Of a stretch of DNA of 33,521 bases, positions 7,380-16,191 are shown piece after piece. Made by a program: the position numbers and the translations under genes. Source of the stretch: Chitinophagaceae bacterium (lineage in GTDB: Bacteria > Bacteroidota > Bacteroidia > Chitinophagales > Chitinophagaceae); contig CANJQU010000040.1 of NCBI GenBank assembly GCA_947476485.1, forward strand, positions 1-33,521, given 5' to 3'. Below the pieces are notes generated by a model that was not told the DNA's origin, did not search any database, and saw only the letters and a list, made by a program, of their open reading frames with translations. The stretch's first letter is position 1. The number at the start of each line of letters is the position of its first letter.

Positions 7380-8861
7380 CTACCGTTTCCCTTTGGTTTT
7401 CGGACCTGCCTGCGGTGCGGCCGGCTTTGGAGCTTGCCTGGTAACGGGAACTGCTTTCACCTGTGGTGATAATTTCTTTTCCTCCAGCCCTTTCAGCCAA
7501 TTGGATATCATACGCAGGAAGCCGCTATTGGCCATATACAGCAGCATGATAGGCAGCAACTTGAACAGGCCACGCTTGGTGGTATTCATGATATCAAACA
7601 ACGGCAGTAAATAACCCAGGAATGGCAACCCGACATAAATAACCAATATCCCATACAGCGCAAACCGGGCCTCGCGCGTAAAAGCCCATTTCTTCATGTT
7701 GGTGAGCAGCACTATGAGATCGATAAAAAGCAACCCGATAAAAAACCGCATGAAGTAGCCATAAACTACCCTGCCGGTATCACCGAAAAACAGTTTTTCG
7801 TGCATCTCGTGAAATCTGTTGAAGAGGTAAGACAGGTCCCCAAGGTTCTTATTGAGATCACTGCTGGCGTTGAATGGCAGCGGCACAAAATGTTTCACAA
7901 ACAGATCGATGCATATAAAATAGCACGCCACCGGTACGGCCATGAGTATACCCCAGCGTATAACGATCGTCTTGACCGGCATCTTCTCCTTATAAAATAC
8001 ATACAGCGGCATCAACGAGAGCATACCGATCAGCACTACTGTCTCAACACGTATGTAGGTGGCCAGGCCAAATAAGAATACGGAAAAGGCAAAGTCGCTG
8101 ATGCGCTTATTCAACAGATGCTGAACGAGGAAATAGAACCCGGAAAAGAAGAATACCATATTGCTGTAGTCATACAGCATCACAAAAGAGTATGCGAACA
8201 GATCGGGGATGGTCATGAACACGAACAGCAGCATGCTTGCCAGGAACGGGTGAACCCGCTCGCGCAACATGGTGTATATAAATATCATGAACGGAATGAA
8301 CAACACACTCATCCACGTCTGTCCGAATGGATGGCTAACCAGCAGCTTGTAAATGATCTGCAGGGAAGTGATATAAGGAGACTTAAAATAGTTGTTTGTG
8401 GTGTGCAGATCTACCGTGAACACCGAGCTGATCATGGTCTTTTCGCGCACAGCAAACTCTGCCAGCAGTTCAGGGCCGGCCAGCATATCGCGGGCAGTGG
8501 GCGGATAGTAGTAGCATCGCCATACGCTCAATATCACAAGCCCCAGGCAGGCAAGCAGGAACGGTAATTCATATATTCCCGGCAGCACCAGTTTACCAAA
8601 CGCCGGGCGTTTAAAGTTTATGGCCAGCGGTATAGCACAGATAAGCGCTAAAATTGCTACTGACGCAAATATTGAATTGAACGTAATGGGTATATGCAGC
8701 AACTGAACAAAACACGGCGCCAGCGATATCAGCGGCACACCGACTACTATCGACAGGCAAGCGGTTTGCAGCGCTGTCAGTTGCACCTTTATTAATTGCA
8801 ATACTCCCCTCCCGGCAAGGAAGTGAGCAAGGATCATGAAAATGAGTCCGGGAAAATTCAT
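7380..8861 (-). CDS. Polytopic membrane protein, possibly GT-C glycosyltransferase-like
   Basis: 493 residues with roughly ten or eleven hydrophobic segments (for example 5-25, 33-50, 62-82, 98-115, 183-198, 207-225, 236-250, 258-290, 303-325, 370-390, 402-421). There is a soluble loop between about 118 and 165 (RCYYYPPTARDMLAGPELLAEF...) and a basic Lys/Pro/Ala-rich cytoplasmic tail (460-493). Many membrane segments, an extended periplasmic loop after the third or fourth segment and the absence of transporter motifs resemble GT-C polyprenyl-phosphate-sugar transferases, but I see no diagnostic motif, so this is only an analogy. Its ATG (8861) directly abuts the stop codon of the small upstream gene (8862-8864), so the two are surely co-translated and probably functionally linked. 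Confidence 0.7.
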   Translation of the reverse strand: MNFPGLIFMILAHFLAGRGVLQLIKVQLTALQTACLSIVVGVPLISLAPCFVQLLHIPITFNSIFASVAILALICAIPLAINFKRPAFGKLVLPGIYELPFLLACLGLVILSVWRCYYYPPTARDMLAGPELLAEFAVREKTMISSVFTVDLHTTNNYFKSPYITSLQIIYKLLVSHPFGQTWMSVLFIPFMIFIYTMLRERVHPFLASMLLFVFMTIPDLFAYSFVMLYDYSNMVFFFSGFYFLVQHLLNKRISDFAFSVFLFGLATYIRVETVVLIGMLSLMPLYVFYKEKMPVKTIVIRWGILMAVPVACYFICIDLFVKHFVPLPFNASSDLNKNLGDLSYLFNRFHEMHEKLFFGDTGRVVYGYFMRFFIGLLFIDLIVLLTNMKKWAFTREARFALYGILVIYVGLPFLGYLLPLFDIMNTTKRGLFKLLPIMLLYMANSGFLRMISNWLKGLEEKKLSPQVKAVPVTRQAPKPAAPQAGPKTKGKR

Positions 8862-9335
8862 CTACTTAATAAATGGTTTATACATGTTTATCATTGTGTC
8901 CAGATCGCCCCTCGACCGGATCTTTTTCAGCGATAAGCCTTTGCCCTTCAGCGCCACAACTGCCCAGTTGGCCCTGCCAACATCAGGGCTGTTTGCCCAT
9001 ACCGAATTAATGCCAGTGAAATAGTAGAACTCAGCCGGCTCACACATGCTTATATCGTTCATGCCCAGGGCTTTGAGGTAATCGTTGGGAGGCAGCAGCA
9101 GCGTCACACTCCCGAATTTCTCCAGCTTGCTCTTCATATCCTGGTAGGCAAGATAAGAACCGCCAAAACGATACGCCTTTCTGTAAGTAGTATCCATATG
9201 TTCCATCTGGAAGAACATATTGTTGTTGACATTGATCACCTTGCCATACAGCCACTCATTGTAGAACGGCATCTGAAAATACAGGAGCACCAGCAAGAAG
9301 CCTGTCAGCGTTAAATTGAATTTGATAAAATTCAT
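8862..9335 (-). CDS. Small membrane-anchored protein, function unknown
   Basis: 157 residues, not recognised. Residues about 7-25 (LTLTGFLLVLLYFQMPFY) form one membrane segment or an uncleaved signal anchor. The rest is soluble, with QMEHMDTTYRKAYRFGGSYLAYQDMKSKL and a segment SVTLLLPPNDYL that would suit a small alpha/beta domain outside the membrane. Its stop codon touches the start of the polytopic membrane protein gene downstream, and a Bacteroidota promoter box lies 21 bases upstream. Comparable arrangements pair a GT-C-like enzyme with a small periplasmic-domain subunit, but nothing here identifies a substrate. Confidence 0.65.
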   Translation of the reverse strand: MNFIKFNLTLTGFLLVLLYFQMPFYNEWLYGKVINVNNNMFFQMEHMDTTYRKAYRFGGSYLAYQDMKSKLEKFGSVTLLLPPNDYLKALGMNDISMCEPAEFYYFTGINSVWANSPDVGRANWAVVALKGKGLSLKKIRSRGDLDTMINMYKPFIK

Positions 9336-9355
9336 AAAGAGTACCAGGTACGATA

Positions 9356-9363
9356 CAAAAATA
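9356..9363 (-). promoter_or_regulatory. -7 box TATTTTTG for the 8862-9335 / 7380-8861 operon
   Basis: On the minus strand TATTTTTG fits TAnnTTTG, with TTA (near-consensus TTG) 20 bases upstream. The predicted start site is about 14 bases before the ATG at 9335. Confidence 0.55.
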
Positions 9364-9628
9364 ACAGAATAAATTTGTCAGACTAAGATTTTTAGGATGA
9401 AAAGTTCCCAGGCCTGAGAGGGGGGCTCGCGCAGATCAAATTTTTCTTTAAATATACAGGTTAGTTATCCTCCTGGACTGTGACTGAAAATCTAGCAGAA
9501 ACACAGAATGCCTGAAACAGACTAAGACCCGCTCAATGACGCTCCTGACTATATTTCCTCTCCTTCCCGGCAAGAAGGCGAACGTTACAGTTATTGTAGA
9601 ACCGGACACTCCCGGCGATGTCCTTTAG

Positions 9629-10294
9629 CTACTTTAATATCCTATAGCACATGCCGATCTCTGCGGCGCCCCCGGTAATGGTGGTGGCATTAGGGTGCTT
9701 TTCGCCTGTATAACCCGGCTGTTCGCCTGTAGTGATGCAATGTGCAGAAAAGAAACTCACCATGCCCATAACGCCAACACGCTTGAACATATAGTATTTA
9801 GCTTTTACACCCGCGCGCACTATAGTGCCGCCGCATTTGTAATCATATTCTTTTCCATCGTCTCTTACCGTGAAGTTGACACCCGCAAGGCCAACGCCGC
9901 CAAAGGGCGCCAGATCAAACCGTTTTGTTACAACGCAGTGATAATTCATGTTCGTCGATATTTCGCCCATTACGGTATTGATGCGGCTGGGAGCCCATAC
10001 ATAGTTATACATACGGTCCGGGTCTATGCTATAAATGTCAGAAGCGATCATAAGATCTACGCCCCAGCGGTCTGAAACCCCATACTCCAGCGCCAGCGGC
10101 ACCCTATTGCCCTGGGCCGTCACGTTCTTATACACGTTTTTATCTCCTTCTGTTGTTGTGGTCCGGTAGTTGGTCCATGTGGCGCCCTCTGAGAAGGTAA
10201 ACACCAAAGAACCTTTTCTGAAGGCTTGCGCATCGGCATTGGCGCTTGCAAGCACTACTGCGAGGACGGCCAGGATGTTGTATATCTTGCTCAT
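9629..10294 (-). CDS. Predicted outer-membrane beta-barrel protein
   Basis: 221 residues with a signal peptide (residues 1-22, ending ANADAQ). The rest is built of alternating short amphipathic strands with aromatic ends: KGSLVFTFSEGATWTNY, VPLALEYGVSDRWGVDLMIAS, FDLAPFGGVGLAGVNF, GGTIVRAGVKAKYYMFKRVGVMGMVSFF and finally GAAEIGMCYRIL. This is the look of an eight-stranded outer-membrane barrel of the OmpW/'outer membrane beta-barrel' superfamily common in Bacteroidota. No specific ligand or function can be assigned. It has its own promoter box 22 bases upstream of the start and appears monocistronic. Confidence 0.7.
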   Translation of the reverse strand: MSKIYNILAVLAVVLASANADAQAFRKGSLVFTFSEGATWTNYRTTTTEGDKNVYKNVTAQGNRVPLALEYGVSDRWGVDLMIASDIYSIDPDRMYNYVWAPSRINTVMGEISTNMNYHCVVTKRFDLAPFGGVGLAGVNFTVRDDGKEYDYKCGGTIVRAGVKAKYYMFKRVGVMGMVSFFSAHCITTGEQPGYTGEKHPNATTITGGAAEIGMCYRILK

Positions 10295-10316
10295 AAACAG
10301 TGGCTTTTAATTATAC

Positions 10317-10324
10317 CAAATATA
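10317..10324 (-). promoter_or_regulatory. -7 box TATATTTG for the barrel-protein gene
   Basis: TATATTTG on the minus strand matches TAnnTTTG. A TTG lies 17 bases upstream, slightly short spacing. It is 22 bases from the ATG at 10294. Confidence 0.55.
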
Positions 10325-10387
10325 ACGATTTTTATCAAAAGCAAAAAATACATGAAAGCTTTTATTGAACGCGCTGCAACGGCACAC

Positions 10388-13300
10388 TCAGTTGTTTACC
10401 TTGATCACTTTTTTCACCACCCTTTCGCTGCCCTGAACTATTTCTACCAGGTATAATCCACCCGGTAAATCACGCAGATCGATGTTTTCTTTAGTAATGC
10501 CAGCAACCTTTACAAAAGAATGGGACTGGCAAGTGCGGCCGGTCTCCGAATAAACAGTTATGTTCACTTCGCCCTCGGCTTCATTATCAATACTTAAACT
10601 AAAGCTGCCGGTTGAGGGATTCGGGAATATAGCTATCGAAGAATGTGGCGCCAAAGGCGAAGGGTCAACTGCTGCTGCGTGTCCGGACATACGAGCTCCG
10701 GTAGTACCTGAAGGAGGCATAATGAACATCGGAGTTTCTGTAACCGTAACGGTAAGCGCATTTGACGAATTTGGTGTGGCAATAGTGAGGTTCATTGTGT
10801 CCTTACCAATGGTGGGATTGTAGATCTTTACAGCGCCCTGTGTGCTGAAGTGCATGGTGTAGGGAACCGTTGATCCGTTTTCGCTGGGCTTTACCAGCAC
10901 ATAGGCAGAATTAGCACCCAACTGATACCGGTCAATGAGCGGATCGGTGCTGATGGTTTCCACATATACATAATCTCCCATAAGCTTGTTGGCCTGGTAC
11001 AAATAGTCGGCAGCGGGTTTGCGGGTAGCGTTGTTAACGATAAAACCGGAAGAGCTGAACTGTATGGTACTGCTGGTGTCCTGGTCATCGATCATGTAGA
11101 AGAACGTGCGCTCCACACCCATCCGGGCATACAGCAGGGAGTTTCTCAAAACCCAGTCTGCCTGTGTCTGTGCTGCTGTTTTACTGCCTATCGGGATAGC
11201 TTTCAGCACGCTGCCCTGGTTAAGATCATAACCGGTCTCGGTAACCCACACCGGCATGTCTTTTGCAAACGTATGTGCAGCCTTTATAAATTTGCTCGCG
11301 ATGGTATCCATATGCGCAACCTCAGGTGCAGCCCCGCGTGAGCCACCACCCTGCATAGAGTTTGCATTATCGGGGTACACGTGATAATTGATCACGTCCC
11401 AGCACAGGTTTACCGATCCGTCTGCATTATATCCCCTGAATTCCCTGCACCAGTCCACCATACCCACAAAATAGTCGGGGACAGGGCTGGCCACCCCTCC
11501 CATCACCACCTGCATGGAAGGATCGGCATTTTTCACACCCACACCGGGACCCATAGTATTTTTATGCCCGTCATAGAATGCCGACATATTTGCGGCATAT
11601 TCGCGCCCGGTCTGGTAAGCCTTACGGCCTTTCCACCACTTGTCCCGCTCGTTGTCACATTCTATGTACTTGATCAGGCCAAGCCCCTTCTTTACCGTAT
11701 TTGCAGGATCACCTGTCCACCTGGTAGATGTATTTACCGACAACAAAGAAGAGCTGACACCTGCGTTGTCTCCATACCTGGCAGCAAACTGAAACGCAAC
11801 CTTAGCCTGCAGGATATACGATGCAGGATCAGAAAAATCAGCGCCCATCATCACGGGAACATTTTCTGCGTCAGCGTCGCTGGTATAAGAGGTCAGCATC
11901 CATGGAGGCAGCGTTTTAATATCGGCCAATACCTCAATACCCTCCGCCTTGCACCGTGCATATATAGCGTCAAAGTTCCATCCGCCGCTGTGAGACGGGT
12001 TAAAGGTATAACCGCCCTGCGTTGGCTCCAGCTTCTCCCAGTCGAGATAATGCCGCACTGCGCCAAAGCTTTTTATCGTAGCCATCCTTGTCTCGTCAAT
12101 TACATCAGGGGCAGCAGGGTTCTCAAAATCCCACTCAAAGCCGTTAACGCCGGTTTCCTGTTTCAGCTTGATCGTCTTCGTAGCAGCGGCGGGCAATACA
12201 GTGGGCGCAACATACGACCCATATAATTCCATTTCATTTGGATAATCACTGGTGCAACTGATAAGCAGGTACCTGATATTATTTGCAGGTGTAGCCAGTG
12301 CATAGTTCGTGGGTGTATTTGTGTTTGGCCCCACCCACATATTGTAGTGGCCGGCAGTATAAGTTGCGATCAGCACCTTGTTCCAGTTAGCATCGATATA
12401 GTACAGGTTAAATGGAAGCAAAGTACTGCCCGTATTGTCAAAGAACCTTACGCTGTCTATATTGATCTGCTCGCCGGGCAATACAGGATAGTACGCATCG
12501 TATGTAGAAAGTATTTTCCCCCAGCCTGTAAGCACCTCCGTATAAAGATCCCCGTCAAAAAGTCCCTCAAGGCCGTTGCTGGTATTATTCAACTGGTACC
12601 ACCGGCCCGCATCTATCGGGATTTTGCCGTGTACTAAAGTGCCGGGTGCAGCAACTACAGTTATTATCTTAGTGGCGGCAGCAGTACACCCGCTGCCTGT
12701 TATGGAATAGCTAATTGTTGCAGCTCCTGCTGCTAACCCGGTCACCACGCCATTAATGTTCACAGATGCAACCCCGGGGATAGAGCTGCTCCACACGCCG
12801 CCTTGTATCGCATCACTGAGTGTCACCGTTGAACCTGCTGTAACGGTAGCAGTACCCATTACAGAACCGGTCACAGGTGCAGCATTCACGGTGACGACAC
12901 GGGTAGTTGATGCCGTGCTGACCGTATATTTTATTGTCGCTGTTCCTGCAGATACCCCTGTTACCACACCGCTGGCATTCACAGTTGCAACGCTGGCAGC
13001 GAGGCTGCTCCAGGTGCCGCCGGTAGTAGCATTGGAGAGCGTGGTGGAAGTACCCGTACATGCGGTTGCTGAACCGAGTATGGCACCGGCAGTTACTGCA
13101 TTCACAGTTACTACCTTAACGGCAGTAGCCGTGCCGCAGCCATTAGTAACCTTATAGCTAATTGTTGCCGCGCCTGCCGCTATTCCGGTAACTATCCCGG
13201 AGCTGGCCACTGTTGCTATTGTTGTCGCGGAACTGCTCCAGACACCCCCCTGTATCGCATTACTGAGTGACGTCGCTGCACCGGCAGTTACCGTTGCAGT

Positions 13301-14911
13301 TCCCAGTATCGTTCCGGACACCGGCAGTGCGCTTACGGTTACCACACGGGTGGCAGATGCTGTGCCAACTGTGTATTTGATTGTGGCTGTACCAGCAGAA
13401 ACACCGGTTACAATGCCAGAGGCGTTAACAGTAGCAATTGAGGTAGCCAAACTGCTCCAGGCGCCGCCTGTTGTAGCAGCAGAAAATGTAGTTGTTGCTC
13501 CGGCACACACCGTTGCGGTGCCGGCAATTGCGCCCACCGAGGCTGCGCTGACTGTAATGGATCTTGTAGCCGTTGCTGTGCCGCAGGTATTTGTAACCTT
13601 GTAGCTGATGGTGGCATTACCAGCCGCTACCCCGGTTACTATGCCGGTAGCAGACACTGTCGCCTTTCCGGTTGCACTGCTGCTCCAGGCTCCACCGGTG
13701 GTTGCATTAGTAAGCGTGGTTGTGGCGCCAACCAATACAGTTGCGGTACCTGTAACTGTACCTGCCGAAGGCTGCGCATTCACGGTCACCACACGGGTAG
13801 TTGATGCAGTACCAATGGTATATTTTATTGTCGCCGTTCCTGCGGCAACGCCCGTCACTGTTCCGGCAGCGCTTACTGTAGCGACAGTAGTAGCCAGGCT
13901 ACTCCATGTACCACCCGTGATACTATTAGAAAGCACCGTAGTTGCGCCCGTACATACAGTGGCCGTACCACTGATCGTACCAACAGTTGCCGCACTTACC
14001 GATACCGTTTTGGTAGCCGTTGCTATGCCGCAGCTATTCGTGATCTTATAGCTTATCGTGGCATTACCCACTGCTATGCCGGTCACAGTACCGGTTGAAG
14101 AAACCGTTGCTATGCCAGTCGCACTGCTGCTCCATACACCTCCGCTTACGGCATCGGTGAGCGTTGTAGTTGCACCAACATATGCGGTTGCCGAACCATT
14201 GATGCTACCGGCATTAGGGGCGGGGCTAACTGTTAAAATCGTTGTTGCCAGCAGTCCGGATGCTGTGTAAGATATTGTGACTGTACCCGCAGCAACAGCA
14301 GTAGCCACCCCTGTAGCTGTATTGATGGTTGCAACGGCAGTACTGCCACTTGCCCAGTTACCACCCGGCGTTGCATTACTCAGTGCTGTATTCATCCCTA
14401 TGCATATTGGCGTATTGCCGGTTATCGGCGTGGATAAACCAGCCGGAGTGCCATATATCCTGATCTTCGCAGGAATGCAGTTCGCATACTTGTGGATAAT
14501 TATAGTATCGGCCATTACCTGGGTCGATAAAACATAATCCTGCCACACCATGTAGCTAGGTCCCGTAAAGGTGGCAATAAGCGTTTTTACACTACCGCTG
14601 ACCGCATAGATCGTTACTGGAGTTGACGTAAAGACGCCGTTATAATCATACAGCGATAATTTCGTGACGTTGGTTGCTGAAGATAGCTTCAGCTTTACGT
14701 CAACATACTGCATATTGGAGGCGGTCCACACATCTCCTACCAGTGAGGTAAGATCATCATTCAGCCACGGAGTGTAATCCTGCCCGGTGCTTATGCTTGA
14801 TGATATGGACGATATTGCGATCCGGGAGGACGTTTGTGAAAAACCGATACCGCACTGACACATGTATATAAAAATGAAAACTACTAGTCTAGATACACTC
14901 ATAATATACAT
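10388..14911 (-). CDS. Giant T9SS-sorted glycoside-hydrolase-like protein with bacterial Ig-like repeats
   Basis: 1507 residues. In order: signal peptide (1-26); a discoidin-like beta domain (about 30-157); eight bacterial Ig-like (BIG_2-type) repeats of 72-77 residues (about 160-755); a second discoidin-like domain (about 760-902); a TIM-barrel-like catalytic region (about 915-1300); a short beta domain (to about 1400); and a T9SS sorting domain (1425-1507, IAIFPNPSTGSFSLSI to KKVIKVNN). The catalytic region fits glycosidase clan GH-A: a candidate acid/base E1088 in ECDNERDKWW, His1177 in NYHVYP, and a candidate nucleophile E1225 in VWVTETGYDL. The GH family is not assigned. The enzyme is probably displayed on the cell surface to cut a polysaccharide, with the Ig array as a stalk. 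ATG at 14902 is an alternative start. Confidence 0.85.
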   Translation of the reverse strand: MYIMSVSRLVVFIFIYMCQCGIGFSQTSSRIAISSISSSISTGQDYTPWLNDDLTSLVGDVWTASNMQYVDVKLKLSSATNVTKLSLYDYNGVFTSTPVTIYAVSGSVKTLIATFTGPSYMVWQDYVLSTQVMADTIIIHKYANCIPAKIRIYGTPAGLSTPITGNTPICIGMNTALSNATPGGNWASGSTAVATINTATGVATAVAAGTVTISYTASGLLATTILTVSPAPNAGSINGSATAYVGATTTLTDAVSGGVWSSSATGIATVSSTGTVTGIAVGNATISYKITNSCGIATATKTVSVSAATVGTISGTATVCTGATTVLSNSITGGTWSSLATTVATVSAAGTVTGVAAGTATIKYTIGTASTTRVVTVNAQPSAGTVTGTATVLVGATTTLTNATTGGAWSSSATGKATVSATGIVTGVAAGNATISYKVTNTCGTATATRSITVSAASVGAIAGTATVCAGATTTFSAATTGGAWSSLATSIATVNASGIVTGVSAGTATIKYTVGTASATRVVTVSALPVSGTILGTATVTAGAATSLSNAIQGGVWSSSATTIATVASSGIVTGIAAGAATISYKVTNGCGTATAVKVVTVNAVTAGAILGSATACTGTSTTLSNATTGGTWSSLAASVATVNASGVVTGVSAGTATIKYTVSTASTTRVVTVNAAPVTGSVMGTATVTAGSTVTLSDAIQGGVWSSSIPGVASVNINGVVTGLAAGAATISYSITGSGCTAAATKIITVVAAPGTLVHGKIPIDAGRWYQLNNTSNGLEGLFDGDLYTEVLTGWGKILSTYDAYYPVLPGEQINIDSVRFFDNTGSTLLPFNLYYIDANWNKVLIATYTAGHYNMWVGPNTNTPTNYALATPANNIRYLLISCTSDYPNEMELYGSYVAPTVLPAAATKTIKLKQETGVNGFEWDFENPAAPDVIDETRMATIKSFGAVRHYLDWEKLEPTQGGYTFNPSHSGGWNFDAIYARCKAEGIEVLADIKTLPPWMLTSYTSDADAENVPVMMGADFSDPASYILQAKVAFQFAARYGDNAGVSSSLLSVNTSTRWTGDPANTVKKGLGLIKYIECDNERDKWWKGRKAYQTGREYAANMSAFYDGHKNTMGPGVGVKNADPSMQVVMGGVASPVPDYFVGMVDWCREFRGYNADGSVNLCWDVINYHVYPDNANSMQGGGSRGAAPEVAHMDTIASKFIKAAHTFAKDMPVWVTETGYDLNQGSVLKAIPIGSKTAAQTQADWVLRNSLLYARMGVERTFFYMIDDQDTSSTIQFSSSGFIVNNATRKPAADYLYQANKLMGDYVYVETISTDPLIDRYQLGANSAYVLVKPSENGSTVPYTMHFSTQGAVKIYNPTIGKDTMNLTIATPNSSNALTVTVTETPMFIMPPSGTTGARMSGHAAAVDPSPLAPHSSIAIFPNPSTGSFSLSIDNEAEGEVNITVYSETGRTCQSHSFVKVAGITKENIDLRDLPGGLYLVEIVQGSERVVKKVIKVNN
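12647..14434 (-). repeat. Coding tandem array of eight Ig-like repeats in alternating A/B types
   Basis: Eight Ig-like units of about 220-230 bp alternate between type B (Cys near the start, as in TATVCTGATT, and TIKYTVGTAST near the end) and type A (no early Cys, ISYKVTNxCGTATA near the end). The higher-order period is about 445 bp. High internal similarity makes the stretch prone to unequal recombination and assembly collapse. Confidence 0.85.
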
Positions 14912-15099
14912 ATTTAAGCTATTAACAAAAAATGGACAATCGAAGTACTAAATACATACAACAGTTATTGTACCAACTTTATTAACTATGGGGTAAAATG
15001 AGCGTTTGTATGGGCAGACGCATAACAATCGATTAACAAAGTGGCGAATTGAATATTTTCGCGGGCGAAACGGTCGGATCAGGATGTACCCGGGCACAC

Positions 15100-15131
15100 A
15101 AAAGCAGGGCCGATGATATCACCAGCCCTGC
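15100..15131 (-). terminator. Intrinsic terminator after truncated Ig/T9SS gene
   Basis: Minus-strand stem GCAGGGC (15125-15131) with GCCCTGC (15104-15110) around a 14-base loop, followed by TTTT (15100-15103). It lies 26 bases past the stop at 15157. The remaining 188 bases to the next gene (14912-15099) hold no recognisable gene; the promoter of the giant protein should be there, but no exact TAnnTTTG box was found. Confidence 0.65.
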
Positions 15132-15156
15132 AAACCCATTCAACGGATCCTAATTC

Positions 15157-16128
15157 CTAATTTTCAATTACAAAATGCAATACCTTATCTCCCTGTTTAC
15201 TCCGCACATTCAATAGGTAAATTCCATTTGCAAAATTACTATTAAGCAAAACATGCTCACTGATCATCCCGCCGGCAGCGATAGTGCTGTTTTTATAAAC
15301 TACCTGGCCCAGCATATCGGAGATCTCAATACTTACCATTGCATCCTCCTTAGTTCCTAGTGACCCTCTTACTATAAAGGTTCCCTTATTCGGATTAGGC
15401 ACTATACTGACTTTAATAGCTGCGGCACATATCTGTACCATTGTAATAGTTACAATTGTGCCTTCGGTCCCGGTCACCGTGTTCGTAATGTTTACGCTGC
15501 CTTCAGCAATTGCGGTCACTGTGCCGCTTCCGTCCACCGTAGCGACGTTCTCATCACGGCAGGCCCATTCACCGCCTGCAACCTCATCAGCCAATTCCAC
15601 GGTCGTACCAACAGATGTTGTTATCGTATGGCTATGCGGAGCCGGTGTGTGAACGACGATCGCCTTTGTCGCAAATGCACTGCAGCCTCCCCCGGCGTAT
15701 GACAACCTGTAAGAGATCGTTACGGTACCTGACGTACCTGCACCGGTGACGTTACCTATGCCATCCACGCTTCCAAGCGCGCTGTTACTGCTGCTCCACA
15801 CGCCACCTGGCGTAGCGACAGTTAAAGCGATCGTAGCGTTATGACTAACGTTATTGGGTCCTGTTATAGCAGCCACTGCAACCGCTGTATTTACCGTTGC
15901 TATTGCTGTGATCTTACAAGTGTTTGTACCGGTATAAGTAACAGTTGCAGTACCTGGGGAAACTCCATACACGCGGCCGGAGGTGCTGATCGTAGCTGTT
16001 CCCACCGGGCTGATGACCCACGATGTTCCGGCCGTAGCATCGGATAAAAATGTTACAGCTCCTATACCGGCATTGCGATAGGATCGATATCCTTCTGTAG
16101 CGACATTATGCTCCGGACACAGACGCCT
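15157..16128 (-). pseudogene. 5'-truncated T9SS cargo gene with Ig-like repeats
   Basis: The frame is open from a TAG at 16129-16131 to the stop at 15157 (323 codons) but has no ATG and no signal peptide. The first possible start is GTG at 16005, in the middle of an Ig-like domain (TISTSGRVYGVSPGTATVTY). Upstream codons still encode Ig-like sequence (GAVTFLSDATAGTSW), so the true N-terminus is missing. The remainder holds two further Ig-like domains (GGVWSSSNSALGSVDGIG and GGEWACRDENVATVDGSG) and a complete T9SS sorting domain (VSIVPNPNKGTFIVRG to LHFVIEN). It is a paralogue of the repeat section of the adjacent giant protein. The open frame begins directly behind the rplQ terminator, as expected if a deletion or recombination removed the 5' part. 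Alternatively an undetected frameshift near 16060-16130 hides the start. Confidence 0.7.
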
Positions 16129-16139
16129 CTATAGGGCAC

Positions 16140-16166
16140 AAAAAAAGCTCCCGGAAAACCGGGAGC
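16140..16166 (-). terminator. Intrinsic terminator of the alpha operon (after rplQ)
   Basis: On the minus strand GCTCCCGG (16159-16166) pairs with CCGGGAGC (16147-16154) around loop TTTT, followed by six T (16141-16146). It lies 26 bases after the rplQ stop. Confidence 0.9.
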
Positions 16167-16191
16167 CATTTGTAAAAGTATTGCTTGAATA

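Noticed and set aside
8118-8567. 149-codon plus-strand frame rich in His and Gln opposite the membrane protein
   Set aside because: His/Gln richness is the reverse complement of Leu/Val/Met/Ile-rich membrane coding sequence; no start context or homology.
11381-12226. Long plus-strand open frame (281 codons) opposite the glycosidase-like domain
   Set aside because: It is antisense to a well-supported reading frame, has His/Arg/Cys-rich composition without domains, and shows no signal or promoter; typical of shadow frames.
12756-14270. Several plus-strand Val/Pro/Ala-rich frames opposite the Ig repeats
   Set aside because: They are repetitive because the repeats on the other strand are repetitive; composition (TVAVPxxxPVT) is the antisense image of Thr/Ala/Gly codons.
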